A DNA stretch of 64,000 nucleotides from contig JH720307.1 in the NCBI GenBank assembly GCA_000231825.2, positions 93,175-157,174 on the forward strand, read 5' to 3'. This stretch comes from Tetrahymena elliotti 4EA. Lineage: Eukaryota > Ciliophora > Oligohymenophorea > Hymenostomatida > Tetrahymenidae. The position numbers and the translations under genes were made by a program. The notes beneath the pieces are model-generated. The model saw only the letters and a list, made by a program, of their open reading frames with translations, had not been told where the DNA came from and searched no databases. Positions 24,228 to 38,741 of this stretch are shown here, piece by piece (the stretch's first letter is position 1; every line of letters begins with the position of its first letter).

Positions 24228-27200
24228 TCATTTTTTTTTAAACAAGTTTTAAATAATTTGTTTAGAAGGAGATTTTTTTGAAACATCTGCTATAATTTAC
24301 TTTTAAATTTTAAATTAAGAAAATTGCTATGTTGGCTTCAAGGGTATGTTAAGTTAATCATAAGAATTAGCAGCAGTATCTTAAGATATCATGTTGTTAT
24401 CTAAATCTTAACCTGAATGTATTTTAGTTTCATAATCATCGAAAACTCTCTCTGAATTTCTATGAGATAAATCATCAAATATTTTGAAATTTTTACATTA
24501 TATTTCTTATTTCAAACTAATTTCTTAAGATATGAAAGGAGAAATTTGGCTCACTTCAAATTATCTTTCATTTTATGATCCTCCTAGTTAAGGTGACTAA
24601 AATTATTGATCTGTTTTTAGTTGCAAGGATTTATTAAATTTAACAGGAGGAGAATTGATACTTCTTTGTTGTTATATTGTATTTTAAAATAAACTAGTTG
24701 AAGAAATTTGATGAATAGAAAATGTTTTTGTCTTTTTCTGCTAATTTTTAGGAGAATTTTATGTGCTAAGTGTTTTTTATGTATTTTAACGATAAGTCAA
24801 GGCCTTGGAATCGATATTGATATTATTTATCAATTCAGATGAAGTTTTAAAGTCATTTAATAAACTTAAACTTTCATCTGAATACCTAGTTGTTAAAAAA
24901 CCATTTAAATATTTAACTGGTTTCTGTTCTTTATTTGAGATTTCTTATTTAAATTGGGAGATTGAGTTTGACTGTTATTCACTTAATTATTTATAAATCG
25001 ATTCATTTTTAAATATTTACTTTTTTACATTTATTTAATTTAAAAAAGAGTTCTTAAATTAAGGTGTTTTTTTTTTCAAGGTATCCAAAAATTTTATCTT
25101 TTATTTGATATCAATGTTTTAAAATTTTAATGGAAAGTTTTAATTGCTTTACGAGGTATTATTATTATTATCATTTTAAGGTACTTTCAATAAAAATTTA
25201 ACTTTTTTTGTAATTGGAGATAATTCAGCATTATCATTTTTTTAATTTTCATTGTTTTTTTCTTGGGATAATAAGTTTAATTTAGAACAAATTTCAGTAA
25301 AATCATTGAAATTGTTATCATTTTATTCCAATTTTTGGAAGGTTTCACTATCTTACTAATTATTTGTTTTTTCATTATCATTTTAAATTTTCTTTAAATT
25401 GATTATTGAATATGTATTCTTATTGTTTTAGTCTTTCCTTGGTGATAAATTTAATGATTTTATTATTGAAGGGCTTTAAGGTTAACTTTCATCTTGATTT
25501 TCCATATTTCTTTAAGTTTAGGAGTTAGATTAAAAAAACTATCTTGCATTTTATTGGGCCTAAATTAAATTAGAATCTGGTTGCATCAAAGCATTTACTT
25601 TATTTTTTTAAATTGGTTTAAGTTCATAAATTTCCTAATCAAAAGATTGTTTATTTTTTGGAGAAGAATTCTATGAAGCATTCCTTGAAATTTGATGGGA
25701 ACTAAAGACAACTTATTTCCTGTTAATGATAGATCCTTATTTAGCTTCTTTTGGTATATCAAGATAATTAGATGAAATAAAATTATTAATATGTGAATCC
25801 TTGCTAAGTTATTTATTTAAAATTAATTAAGGCTGAGATTTTGAAAAGTAACTTTCACTAGTTTCATGCATGCTTCTTTATCTTTTATTTATTCTTACAA
25901 ATAATTCCATTTTTTTTTAACTAGAAGTAGGTTTTTCTCCTTCTTCGGTCTCTAAGCTAAACAAAGATTTTGGAGCTGATGAGTCTATAGCATTTAAGTT
26001 ACTTGAAGTAAATATTAACGTAGATCTTTATCTAATTAATTAATTCGATTAGCTTGATATATGATAGCTTTTATTCTGTAATTTACTTCTATTCATATTC
26101 TAAGATTCACCAAAATTATCTTGTTTAGTTTCAATTTATGATTACATTCTAGCATAAGATTATTTTTTAGTTATAGGCTAGACAGCAGTATTGTAAGCAA
26201 CAGTATTATATGCAGCATCAAACTTCATCTTAAAAGTATTGAATTCTTATACTAATTCCTTTATAGTATAGGGTGAATTATCATTTTAAGAATCATTAAA
26301 TACATTCTTTGATTATTCTTTATTTTTTGGCTATTTATTTTCTTTCATTAAATTTTCTGCTTTTTAAGATGTGAGTATGTTGAATTATTTTTATGAATTG
26401 TTTTCAGTATTAAAATATTCATTTTCAACTTTTATTTTTTACAAGATACTTTCTTCTTACTTGAATACTGCATCCTTATAAAGTTATTTATATCTTCTAT
26501 TCCTTTGCTTACCATGTATAATTAAAGATTTTAATAAACTTTAATTTTCAAATTCACAAAGGATTTTTCTCGGAATCTTAAATATGACGGTGTCTGTTTC
26601 TAGAACAACAATTGAAAACTCTTTTTATATTTATATCATTTTGTCTTAGAATGCTAGAGATGGTGAGACTTATTGAATAGAATTTAGCATTCTTTCAAAA
26701 TCCTCCTTGAACCAGTTTTCATGTCCAAAAAACTCTCCTTCACTTAGTTAAGCAAGTCGAAGACTGACTTTACTTATTCTTTACATTGTACTATTTTATA
26801 AAGATGATTCAATATTTTTTATTGAACTTTTTTAAGTCATTTTTTTTTATATTTCTATAGAGCCTTTATAAAGTAGATAAAGGAACTCTTCCTCTTGATC
26901 TGGATGTGAGAAAATTGGGTTTTCAAGGATTTCTTATGCTCTCTTTCTTTCAGTTGAACATGATTTTTCAGTGTTTTAGCTAGCACTATTATTAGTATTA
27001 CTATGTAAGCTTTTTCTTGAAGAAGGAAGAATATTTTCTAATTCTTTTATAACTTTTTAATTTTTTTCTAAGTGTTCTTCTTTGAAAAAGAATGCAATAC
27101 TACCTAAAATTTCTTAATTTAGGTCTTTCTAAAAATTATTAAGTAGGGCTCTTCTTATGAAAGTTCTTTTTTCTAGCTCTTACTCAAATACTTTAAGATA

Positions 27201-28103
27201 ATTTTTCTTACTTATTTTAGCCAAGATAATTACATTAGATAATTAGAAAGGTGGATTTGAATTTATTTGGGGAGTTTAAATCTAATTAGCTGAACTGAAA
27301 TTGGTTGATTATTAATGTTCTATAATATCCTACTAGATTTATTATTGAATTAGTCTTTCTTTTACTTGTTAAATTTTCTAATTGGTTTATTGACTGCTCT
27401 TTCTATTTGTATTACATTCTTCTCTTAAATTGTTACTCTTTTCTAACATATATTCGTTCTAGCAATTATCTTGCTTATTTATCTACCTTAAAGGAATTCC
27501 ATTATGTGCAATTAACGTAGCTGTTCTTTTTTAGCATTAATCTGACAAAATTGACTCACCAAAGCTATCATATTCATAAAGCTGGCTAGTTTTCTTAAAT
27601 CCACAAATAGTCCCATTTGATCTGAAGTATTTTTAAAAATACTTATTTTTAAGTAGTTACTCATCCTCTTGATTTCTCAAGCATTTTAGTATGCTTTTTC
27701 CTTGGTTTATTTGATTTAAAATTTATGATGCACTTTAAAATGAACTAGAAGAACCTTGCTTTAAATTATTATATTCATTATTAAGAGTATCTAATTATTA
27801 TCTCCATTTTACTTCTAATTCAATGTCCTAAGAAGACTTAGGAATAAAAACAGATATATTTCCTTTCAGTATAAAGTACAAGTATTGGCTTTACTCCCCC
27901 TTATGAAATACAGCATCAAACTCTGGTATTTCTTCATATTCAACATATTTAGCCAAATCGTATAGACGATCTTAAAGCTCTTATTTTGAGCAAATACCTC
28001 TTAAATAGGAAACATTGGATAAAAAATCAGTTATCGCTGCTCTATCTTTCATATCATTTACATTAGATTATCTTTGAAGTATTTTTATACAATTTTCAGT
28101 CAT
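24228..28103 (-). CDS. Cyclic-nucleotide-binding-domain protein with Q/N-rich tail (copy 1 of 3)
   Basis: One uninterrupted frame of 3876 nt (1291 aa). Residues ~48-200 form a cNMP fold: YEEIPEFDAVFHKGEQSQYL and YFILKGNISVFIP (beta roll), then an inserted Q/N/S-rich stretch (~92-165), then the phosphate-binding cassette YDSFGESILSDQCQKRTATL, which retains FGE and the Arg-Thr pair. A second, more diverged cNMP unit lies around residues 380-560 (FLYLLYKGSIEIQK ... LSEGEFFGHENWF ... LETDTVIFKIPRKIL), without the cassette Arg. The remaining ~700 residues are a low-complexity tail rich in Gln, Asn, Ser and Lys. No kinase, channel or GEF domain is visible, so it looks like a stand-alone cNMP receptor or scaffold. 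It shares its layout with the genes at 38742 and 50914. Ligand binding by the first domain is plausible but inferred. Confidence 0.85.
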
Positions 28104-30508
28104 TTTTTGAGTAAATTTTTGATTTCCAATAGATAATAAGGTTTATTGAATAAAATTTAAATATTTTATGAAGAGTTGAAATTAGTATTTAGTATTTATT
28201 GTTGATTTTGCTTTAATGAAAAGATTGGTAGTAGAAATTTTTAGGGTTAGTGAATTTTATTTGTTTGTTTATATTTTTCAATCTAAATTAATTACATAAT
28301 CTTTTTGTTTCTTTTAATTATAATTGGCTTACTTACTATACTAAATAACTCATTGTATTTCACTTACATAGATAACCCCATAATTTATTAATCAAATTCA
28401 TTTAATTAACACAAACTTATATCAAAAGGAGAAGCAACACACTATAAATTAATTCCAAGTATAAACATTACTTATATTATCATTTCAAAATTATCTCAAA
28501 ATTAAATAAATCTTTTACCATGCATTTTTATATCCAATAATAAAAAAATAACCATCAATTTATTCATTTACTTTAGTTATTTTAATCAATACATAATTAC
28601 TTTTTACTAATCAAAAATATATTTTTCTAAATTTTGAAATATAAAATACTTCTTGAAATAGTAAAAAAGAGTTTATTTTTTATTTTTACCTAATAAATCA
28701 TTTTAATGAAAAAATACAAATTATTCAAATATTAATCTTTTTAACATCTAATTTTTGGAATCCTTTAATAGAACCTATCAATCGAATGTAAATTTCTGAT
28801 AGTTGTGATAACAAGAGTAGGTATAAGAAAAAGATGTCATAGTGATTATTTTCTATTTAATTTAAAATATCAAAAATCTGTCTAATAGAGGAAAAAGTGC
28901 AGTAATAACATATTTTTAATAATAGATTGGTATCGAAAGAAAGAAAGTGATTTTAATAAACAAAGAAAGGAAATAAAAGATAAAAATTTTATTCTCAAAT
29001 ATTAAATATTTAAAGAACTTATTATTTTTCTTTTATAATTGATAATGTTGTTACAGTAATTTCTTTCATGAAACCAAATTCTTTTTTGAATAATAATTTG
29101 GAATACAATTTTGTATTACAAATTATTTTTAAATGATTTTTTCTTACTTCTTGTACTATAAAAGTACTCTAAATTATTTTTTTAATTTTAATAGATCTTT
29201 TAGCTAGTTAAACTTAAAATATTACATATTCTACTTTAAAAAAAATAAAAGTAACCTGAATATTACATTAATCAAAACACTCTTTTAGGAATTTCATATT
29301 ATATTAGAATAACAAAATTTTAAACATTCAATCAGTAATTTAGAGCAAAGTGGTTCTTGATAATAATTACTTTAGGATGTAGTATATTTTTTAAAACAAT
29401 TTTAAGCATCTAAACATTTTGGACAATAAAACAAGGGAAATCTTATTAAAATATTGTATGGAATACACTTTACAGTATTAATTTTAATAATCTTGAAATA
29501 GATTTTTTAATCAAAAATTTGTTACCAGAGATTGTTAACTTACAATTTTAACTAATTTATATCTAAAACTTTAAAAATAAGAGCATAAAATTAAAAATTA
29601 GAGAAAAAGTTAACCAAATATTTTTCACAATTAAAAATTATTTTTTAATAATTTATAGTTTCATTATTTAAAGATAAAAGGATGTCATAAATAAATCCTC
29701 GAGTATCAAAGTTTTGAAAAAGTTCAAAGAATTGCACAATAGAATTTTTTGATAGACATTTTATTTTAATTTTGTCAAAAACATTTTAAGTAGGAAAGTT
29801 GAGTTAGAAAAATAGTTGTAAAATTATAAAATATTATTAGACTAATTAGTATTTAATTTGGTTTACAAGTTACTGAAAAGTTTTATCTTTTAAAAATAGA
29901 TATTTTGATAATTAATGAAAGAATATTTTAAGAAAAATCTAAAAAATAAATGATATTCAATTTTCTAAAAAATAAAAATTTATTGATTGAATAAATTAAA
30001 TTATCTACACATACAGAGAGAAATATCAAAAATATCTAAAATTAATTTTGTTTTTTTTACCATTCATTTATATTGAGAAATAATGAAGAAAATAAATGAA
30101 AAGAAATAAATTATAATTTATTTTTTTTTTGATACAAGCAAAAGATATAGATAGAATGAGTTTAAAGAGTTATTACAGAATTAATTTAGATTATTTTTTA
30201 TAATTTTTATAATATATTAATTAATTGATTAATTAAATTATGGTGTTTTACAAACAGTAGAAATTTTTATTTTATTGAAATGATATTTAATCGTTGATTG
30301 AAAGATCATTTTGAAATATGTTTTTATTTAGTTTTTATTGTTTTTTTAGTATTTATTTGGTTAACTTCTTTTTTTGTTTTGTTTTTTATTTATTTACTTC
30401 TTTATTTTTAGATCAATCCATAAAATTGGGACTTTTCCTTCAATATTCTTTTTATTAAATTACTTTTGGGGGTAATTGATGAATTATAATTGGGGTTTTT
30501 TTTATTTA
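28104..30508. other. Long AT-rich intergenic region
   Basis: About 2.4 kb between two minus-strand genes: promoter of the cNMP gene on the left, 3' region of the histidine kinase on the right. T-rich runs around 30050-30060 and 30340-30400. No gene seen. Confidence 0.55.
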
Positions 30509-33500
30509 TCAAACTGAGACATGTAAAATTTTACTACTATTACCTATACGACTTGATTAGCTTATGGGAAGGAGCTTCCAATTATCTATCAGATGTTATA
30601 ATTCAATTGAATCAAAAGGATTACTTATAAAATCATCAATCCTAATGTTTTCCAGAATTTTTCTAGTTTTAGTAGTAAAACTGCTAATTGCAAATACAAT
30701 ACTATTTTTACAGTAGTCATTTACAAAAGATTCTAAATCTTTGATAAATCCACTAATATCTTGTTTTTAAAATTCATCTGTACAGACAAAAACACAAATA
30801 AATTAGTTTTCACCACATATTTTGCAATCATTATTTCGCTTTTCTTCGCACAAAGTTATTGCCTCTTTTATACTGCAACATCTTTAAGGTAAAAAGTTAA
30901 AATTGGTTAATATCATTTCTATAGTATCTAAGTTCCTATATATCTTATCTAATATTAACACATTTTTACATTAACATTTTAAAAATTTATAGTGTGAGTG
31001 TAATCCCTAAGGCTATTTTTAGAATGTCATGAATTTAACTTAGTTCTTTTAAATTTAACCTGAAAAAAAAGAATAAATATTTATTATTTATTGGTTTAAT
31101 AAAGTAAAAATATTTTTTATGTATTCTAATATTCAATTCATCTTTCATTAAATAGAAAGAAAACAATAAAAATTATTTGCTTTTTCATTTTAATTGTTAT
31201 TTTTTTAATCAAAAAATACAATCAAAAAACCTAAAATTTGTTTGATATTTTTTTGTTTTTTAAATAAATTAAAATATTTTAAAGCTTATTAAATTTTAAA
31301 ATTTATTCATTCACACAATTTTTCAAAGTATTAAATAAGTAGAATCCTTATATTATTTAAGAGAGTTATCTTTATAAGAAACTTAATCATTTTTAGATAT
31401 TTTTTTTTGAAAAGTTTAAAATAATTTGATGAACATGAAATCATGTTAATTATTTTTGGAAAATAAGATAATTGATAATAAAAAGAATTAATTACCTTAA
31501 ATTTCTTCTGAGATATCTAAACAATCATTATTTCCTGTCTTAGTCTAAACTTAATTTGCCATAGAGACATTATTTTATGTATTGAGAGCTGTAACTCCAT
31601 TCTCAGCAGATAAGCCATTTAGCTGTTTTTAATTTTGTGAATTCATATTATTTTTTTATAAGTTACTTTGATATTGATTGTTTTGGTCATCAACTTATAA
31701 AGAGTTGGTAGGTGGTTGGGCAAACTAAACGATAGAATAGTTTTTATTTGCAAACACACTTTTGTAATTATTTTATTCTTGAGATATATAACCAGTATTG
31801 GAGTAATTCATTAAAGAATCTTATATTTTTTCTGATTTTTTTTCATCAATTATTTTAATATCAAAATAAAATTGACTTCCTCTATGAGGAACAGAACTGA
31901 ATTTAATTCCACTAGCCTCATTATTTTCTGGATTTAGTTCATTTTCTTTAGTTAGATAATAAGTATATTCTGGATTATAGAGCTTTTTGGCAATGATATT
32001 ACAAATAAATAAGTTAAATCCAAAAGATGATATCTACTTAAAATCTTAATATCCTATTCCAGAGTTCAACAGCTTATTTAACCTTTGCTATATGCTTAAA
32101 TCCATACCTTCTCCTGTGTCTTCTACTTAAAATCTAATTATATTTTTTTGTAATACTCCTTTTCTGGAAGGAGGATAGATTCTAAATTTTAAGTAGCCTG
32201 TTTAAGTGTGCTTATGTGCATTTGAAAGTAAAGTAATTATTATTTGAATTAGTCTTCTTGTATCTGTTGATATGACTAGTGGAGTATCCTAATCATAGTC
32301 AACAATAAATTTTATGTTTCTATCACTAGTTTATTTAAAAAGCATTATGCAGTGTTCAACTACTTATGTTATAGGAGTTTCTACTATATGAAGTATGAAC
32401 CTTTCTCCTACTAAATCATTAAAGTCTCTTAAATTATGAAGAATATATTTGATAATCCTACAAGATAGTTAAATGGGTCTCAAGAATTTATCTTTTATAT
32501 TCTCATCTAATTTTAAATGTTTTATTCCTGCAGAAGATGTTGCTATAATGTTGCTCAAACTTTAAGTTAAATCATTATTAAAGCACCTAAAAAGATTTTT
32601 TAAAATCTAATAGAATTGTGATTTATTGACTATTTTCTCTCTTTAATGAATCTCCTCAAATACCAATAAAAAGTTTTATGGATTGTCTCTTTTATCTTGG
32701 TCATTTTCTTTTTTTTAAAATAAACAAACAATCTAAAATTTGTAAACTAAAAATCTTAATACCTTTTTAAAATTTTTTTGAAGTTGTCATATGAAGAGAC
32801 TGTGATTCCAACATCTCTTCCAATAATTTAGGTGTTTAAGGGTAGATTTTTATTTAATATTTCTTTATTTCTTGTAAATCCAGTAGCTAATCCTCAGTTG
32901 TTAGCGAAGCAATAATAATAGGCTTATTTTTATAGTGCTTCTTGAAGAAATCCCAATTTGTTGAAATTTTCACTAAGAATTCCTTTAAAGATATCCTATT
33001 TTATTATCAAATTACTTTAGTTTTCAGTTTTTTAAATAGCAAAAGGTAATTTTAAAAGAAAACTAAACCTATGCTCAAGATTTTAGGGTTGAGAATAAAA
33101 ACATTTATCAAGGTGGTAAAATAATTTTTTAAAAACATAGTAAAATTTAAAAAAATATCTATTGTAAATTGATGTTTATATTTGTAGGCTAACTTGTGTG
33201 ATGAAATTAAAAGTGAGAAAAAAGAATCTCATTAAATATTAATCATGATAAATAATTAAATTCATTCAATCTAATAAAAATAAATAAGGAATGTTAAAAA
33301 AGAAATGAATTTTTTACATAATATTTTAAGACTTTAGACCTATTTTGTAGGAATATGCTATATTATAGGTAGTGGTAATAGCAGAAGAAGAAACCTTGTT
33401 TTAGCTTAAATTTAAGTTTCTAGCATGTATTATATCTTTAAATGTTGAAGGAGCTGGTGAGAGAGGTAGAGGGTTTTCTTGGCTTATTTAAAGTTGCTTT

Positions 33501-35923
33501 GAATTGAAAGGCTGGCATAAATATTAATTATCTTGGTTAAAAATTTATTTTTTTGAAAAATACTAGCTAGTAGAGTCTTATATTTATTAGCCTTGTAAAT
33601 TTTTTACTTAGTTTTACTTTTTGAAATTCTCCCACATACTCATAGTGTCTATGTCAACTCTTTCTATAATAATATTTTCTAAAAATGAGTCAAAGAGCCT
33701 AATGAGGTTAATTTGATTAAGATTTTATTAAGATTTCTAACGAGGTATTGTTGTGAAATCAGAGGGAGATGCATGTCCTAGCTCTGCTGGTAGAGTTTCA
33801 GCAAATATATTAACTTTGTCTTTTTTTGCAAAAATTGTCATCATTTAAGGAATTACTTATTTAGAAACATACATAGATTGAGCCTTATCATCTAGCAAGG
33901 CATATTAAACCGAATCTTTCAGCATATTTTCAGCTTCTTGCCTACTACTCAGCTCAAAGACTTAGGTATTATTTTATTGTTAGGGTTCTTTTTACTATTA
34001 ATTCCATGTCTAATTTTAAGTTTATTTTACTGAATAATTAATTTTATGATCCAGATTATTGATTGTATCATTTCCGCTTTTTAAATTAGGATTTTTTATA
34101 TTTGATTTAATCATATAGAGCTAATCTGTGTAGCAGCTTTCAATAACCTTTTAGGAAAAATAGCTTCTCTTTCTTAACAAGTAATTATTATTTTAGGGAT
34201 CATATACATTTATTTTGTTACAAATCGTCAAGTGAAAAGGGAAATAGTTAAATTTAAATTAAATAATTAAAAAACTTAATATTAGTATTCCCCATTATAC
34301 TATTTGGTTATATATATGATCATATTCATAATTCAAGCATAGAATACCAGCAAGAGCATAAACTATCATATCAATTAAAATAAGCTTGTCTTTCATTCTA
34401 AATATTTTGAAGTTTGGTAATACTTATCTTATAATAAGCTATATAAAAAATAGTTCTATCACAACTTCTAAAGCAGAGTTTTCTTGGTCAAACTTTAGGA
34501 AATTATTAGTAAAAACAATACACCGAAATAATTAAACAAGCAAAAAAAAAACTATCTTTTTTAAGTGGTTCTATTGAATAATTTATAAATTAAAAGTTCT
34601 TAAGTAAGCTAAAATGCTTGCAGTAGAAATTATTTCAAGCCCTAAACAAGTAAAAGCTAAAGTAATAAATAATAGATATTCATTGTACTAAAACCTTCTA
34701 ATTATTTATAAAACTTCAATTATTAGACTTGCTACCAAGATAGTTGTTATTTTTAATATTTCTTATGTAATCAATTCATTTTAACTTTTAAGTAGCTTGT
34801 GAAGGTGCATAGATATTTCATCTGAAAAAGGTAGATTTGTTTAATCCATCTCTCTAAGTTTTTAATTATTACTGCTTTCTCTTTATTTAGAAAATTGATT
34901 TAAATTAGTTTTACCATCTAAACTGGGTCTTTTTCCATTTGAAGAATTCTCAAAATGAATAGTCTAATGTAGTTCACTTTTAGGAGATCTTAAGTCTGTT
35001 TTACTGTTAATATCTATATCTTAGAAATCTAAACCTTTTTAGGTATTTGGATGAATGTTGCTATTTACATCATTTATTTTTTTTCTTGAATTGGTTGTTG
35101 GCTAATTTGGATCAGGTATTATAGAATGAAAGTAATTTTAGGTAGTCGTCTATCCATTTATTTGAGAGTTTTATAATTCTTAAAATTAAGTAAAATCAAT
35201 TGATATTTTTGTTTAATTTTAATTCTAATTTTAGTTTAAAATTTGTCCGTTTTTAAAATTTTTTGAGCCATTTTTTGCTTCATTCTAATATTGCTTATCT
35301 AATAAGCAAATTGCTTAAGGTAATTATTAATTATTTGTTGCCTTTCCTTTATCATTTGCTCTCTAATTTTAAGGAGGTAAGTTAAACTGAGATTTTTAAA
35401 AATTTTAATTTTCTAGCATGTTATTCAACTCTTTCATGTCTACTCTCGCTTTCGGTATTGTGTTTTTTCCACTAGAAGAAAAATCTGCTTATTGTTATTC
35501 CATATCACTTTTCTAATTATTACTTGAGCCATAGTAAATAGAATTTTGAAATGAGTTGTTGTTGCTGCTAAAAACTAAATTCTATCTGCTTAATAATTAA
35601 TTGATTTCTTCACTATGAGGACTTAAAAGAAGGTTATTTTATCTCACACTTGGAAGAATATTTGTTTAATTTTTCTGTTTTTCATTTGAAGAAATTTTTT
35701 ATTGTTTCGATGGATAATTTTAATCGTCTTTTTCAATACTTTTTGCTTGAAATTACTACTACTCGGAATTAAAACCTTAGTCTATGGGGTTAAATGTTAT
35801 GCTTTTCTAAGGTCTAACTTCAACTATGCTTTTTCCGCTTTATTTGCTGTTATAACTCATTTAAGTCTCATCAATAAATACTTGATTTGTATTATTTTAT
35901 TGGCCTTTATTATTTAAAGCCAT
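30509..35923 (-). CDS. Membrane hybrid histidine kinase with altered phosphorelay residues
   Basis: ATG at 35923 opens a ~360-residue Q/N/S-rich cytosolic region, followed by about six membrane helices (among them ITTILVASLIIEVLQII, YLLFITLAFTCLGLEIIS and LILIDMIVYALAGILCL). A linker leads to the kinase core. Resolved exons are 32995-32763, 32707-31496 and 31059-30509; the first exon runs from 35923 to about 33340, and its junction to 32995 is unresolved. The dimerisation helix (LFRCFNNDLTQSLSNI) has Asn where the phospho-accepting His should be. The ATPase domain is well kept: N box TLLSNAHKHTQTG, G1 box VEDTGEGM, and a G2-like SSFGFNLFICNIIAKKL. A C-terminal receiver starts NVLILDK and ends DDFISNPFDSIELQHLI, with the conserved Lys replaced by Asn. 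It probably senses a membrane-linked signal, but phosphotransfer may be lost or non-canonical. The stop is TGA at 30509-30511. Confidence 0.83.
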
Positions 35924-38741
35924 ATAAATTACCTAATAATGATTTTTTTGAATTGATTTTTGACTGAATTCTTTATAATCTGATAAATACAAAATCTCTA
36001 TAATCCAATCCAGTCTAACTTTATCTTTAATTTCTATTTTCAATGATTAATTATTAAGATCTCAAATTATATTAATAAAAGATCAATTAATAAGATATAT
36101 TAATTAATTTAATGTACTAATGAATGATAAATATATGTATCGATAGATAAGCAAATTGGTTGGTAAATGGTTTATAGATTGCTTGATTTAATTAATATTT
36201 TGTTTCTTTAACTATTAATTAATTGATTGATTGATTAATTATTTGATGAAAGATTAAGGTTAGTTATCAACAAAAATTTAATTATTTTAAAAATATATGA
36301 TTTTAATAATTGTAAATTAAAAAAATTTCCTTTCAAACAAAATGGTAAATATTTATTCAAGTCAATTATTAATTAACGCTAGCCTATTTTTAAAAGATTC
36401 AACCAAATCTCGAAAAAAAAGTTTATCTTTATTTTACTTTATGAAGTACCCCAGAAAATCGTAGATAAACATTAAGAGGTATAAAAATCTATTAAAATTA
36501 ATGTAAGAAAACAAAATATTAAGTATAAAAAATGGTATATTATTAATAAAATTTTCTCATACTGAAAATAATATATTTAGTAAGCAGCTTCAGATTTTTA
36601 CCTTAAAATAAATATTTTTATTAAACATAATAATAATTAATCATACAGTTATTTTAATTGATAGGGGAAGGGATTTCTTTTTTAAATTATATTTAAAAAA
36701 AAAAATAAACTGTTTAAATAAATTTTCCTATTAATTAAAATGATTTACTTTATACTATCAAGATGAATATAGCAAACAATATTTTATTATTCTCATGGTT
36801 TGATAATTTTTTTTAAGTAAGTATCTAGTATCTTAATCTGTATGTTAGAATAACACACCCTTCTTTTTTTAATTAGAATAAAAAATTGTGATAAACTGAA
36901 ACAAGTGTAATCTTCTAGATCCTTATAACTATTAAAAATAAATATTAACTTAGATTATTAGAAACTAATTATTTATCCAGAGTGTCAATTGATTTGTAAG
37001 TAGAATATTTTTACAATTTTTAAAGTAAAGCAAGAATTAGTTTGAGATGTTTTTAAAATTAAATCAATATTTTATGATTCTAAGATATTAGTTTTTTTTG
37101 GTTTTATGTAAACCTTCAAAGATTAATATCAATTTTTATCTAGTAACTTTGATTTAATAAAAGAAATTAATCCAACTTTAGGTAATATAATTTATGTAGT
37201 ATTTAAGTTTCTATCTAAAAACCATATAAAAACTTAATTTTATATCAAATAAGTTCAAACATAACATCTATCTAAGAATATTGAGTAGATAGTGAGATAA
37301 AGATTACATCGATTAAAATTTTAAGTAGTTCTTACTTTACTCATTTTTAAATTTCAAGATAGGTTTTGAAGAAAAAAGTAAATTAATTTTTACCACAAAT
37401 CTGAGAATTCAAGCTATTTTTTACCATAGTTTTTTAATAATAAGAAACGAATGTTAAAAAATTTAAATCATAAAATTAAAAAGTAATAAAAAATTTTATT
37501 CTTTCATTTCATCATCTAAAAAAGGCAATTTTCACTGATAACAAATTACTATGAACAATTTATTATTTATTTTTGTAAATAAATAAAAATCTTAAAATTA
37601 ATATATTTTTTCATTGTTTTTTTAAGTATGTGCATAAAATAATTATATATTCTACTCAATGAATAGTAAGAAAGAAAAAATTGTTTATGTTTAAAGTTAA
37701 AAAAGTCATATTCTCTTTTGATGAAGCTCATTAAAAAATATATTTCTTATTGAAAAGTAAGTTAAAATAGTAGTTGAATAAAGAAAAAATTTCATAAAGA
37801 TATTGCTTGCTTGCTCTTAATACTCCTATTAATAAAATTAAAAAGATTTAGAAAAATTCTTCTTTTGATTTAAATTCGAAGCTTTTTGGAATCATTCAGA
37901 ATAGATCTTACTATTATATTAGTTTTTATATGGGATTTAGAGTAAAAAAAAATAAATTATTTTAAATATTGAAAATAGAATAGATAATAAAACATTAAAG
38001 GTATTAAAGGTGATTATTTGTATGTATTTTTGATAATCTGTAATTTTATCATTTATTTAAAAAATAATATTTTACATCCAAACATCTGAAAAATATATTA
38101 TCTAATTTTTTAGCACATTTTGAAAATAAACCAAAATGGAAATTTCATAATATTTGAAAAGAAATTCTTTGGCATAAATAAAGAATATCTCCTTAGTGCT
38201 TTTATAATAATGAGTCTACTTTTTTTCAATTTACTTGATTGAAAAAGAATGGCAATGTGGCCTTTATGAGAATATAAAGAGTGATACATGAATCAAATAT
38301 TTGTAGAGAATTGTAGTTATTAATTGGAGTTTTATTTATTGAATTACAAAAATAAATAAGATGAAAGAATAAAAATTTTTGCAAGTAATAATGAGTTTTT
38401 ATTTTTGAGGTTTATTGACCATTAAATTCTCAAAATGTTGGGTTTTTAGTCAATTTGGCTTTAAAGATTTAAAGATTCATATCATTTTTCAATATCTTAT
38501 TTGTAAGTAATGCTTATTGCTTAGCTGCTTACAATAGTAAACTTCTTAATTAACTAAAAAAAATTTTCTTACTAAAAAATTAGGAATTTTATTATTAAGC
38601 TATTATTAACAAATCAATAGATCCTTAAAATTACAATTAAATTTTATAAACTACATAGGGTAAAATTAAATTATTATTCAAATAGACCCTTATTTAGTTT
38701 TGGATTACTCTCACTGATCAAACCAATTGGACATTTATATT
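35924..38741. other. Long AT-rich divergent intergenic region
   Basis: About 2.8 kb between the starts of the histidine kinase (-) and the second cNMP gene (+). It holds both promoters. No ORF with coding character, no tRNA and no repeat unit noted. Confidence 0.5.

Noticed and set aside
32763..32995. An alternative open frame in the kinase exon that looks PAS-like (YYYCFANN, then GLATGFTRNK)
   Set aside because: It contains an in-frame TGA and cannot be spliced in phase into the next exon; the neighbouring frame joins cleanly through the 32762-32708 intron into the kinase core.
35702..35917. 71-codon hydrophobic ORF on the plus strand
   Set aside because: It is the antisense of the first exon of the histidine kinase gene, whose Q/N-rich coding strand gives hydrophobic Leu/Phe/Ile on the opposite strand.
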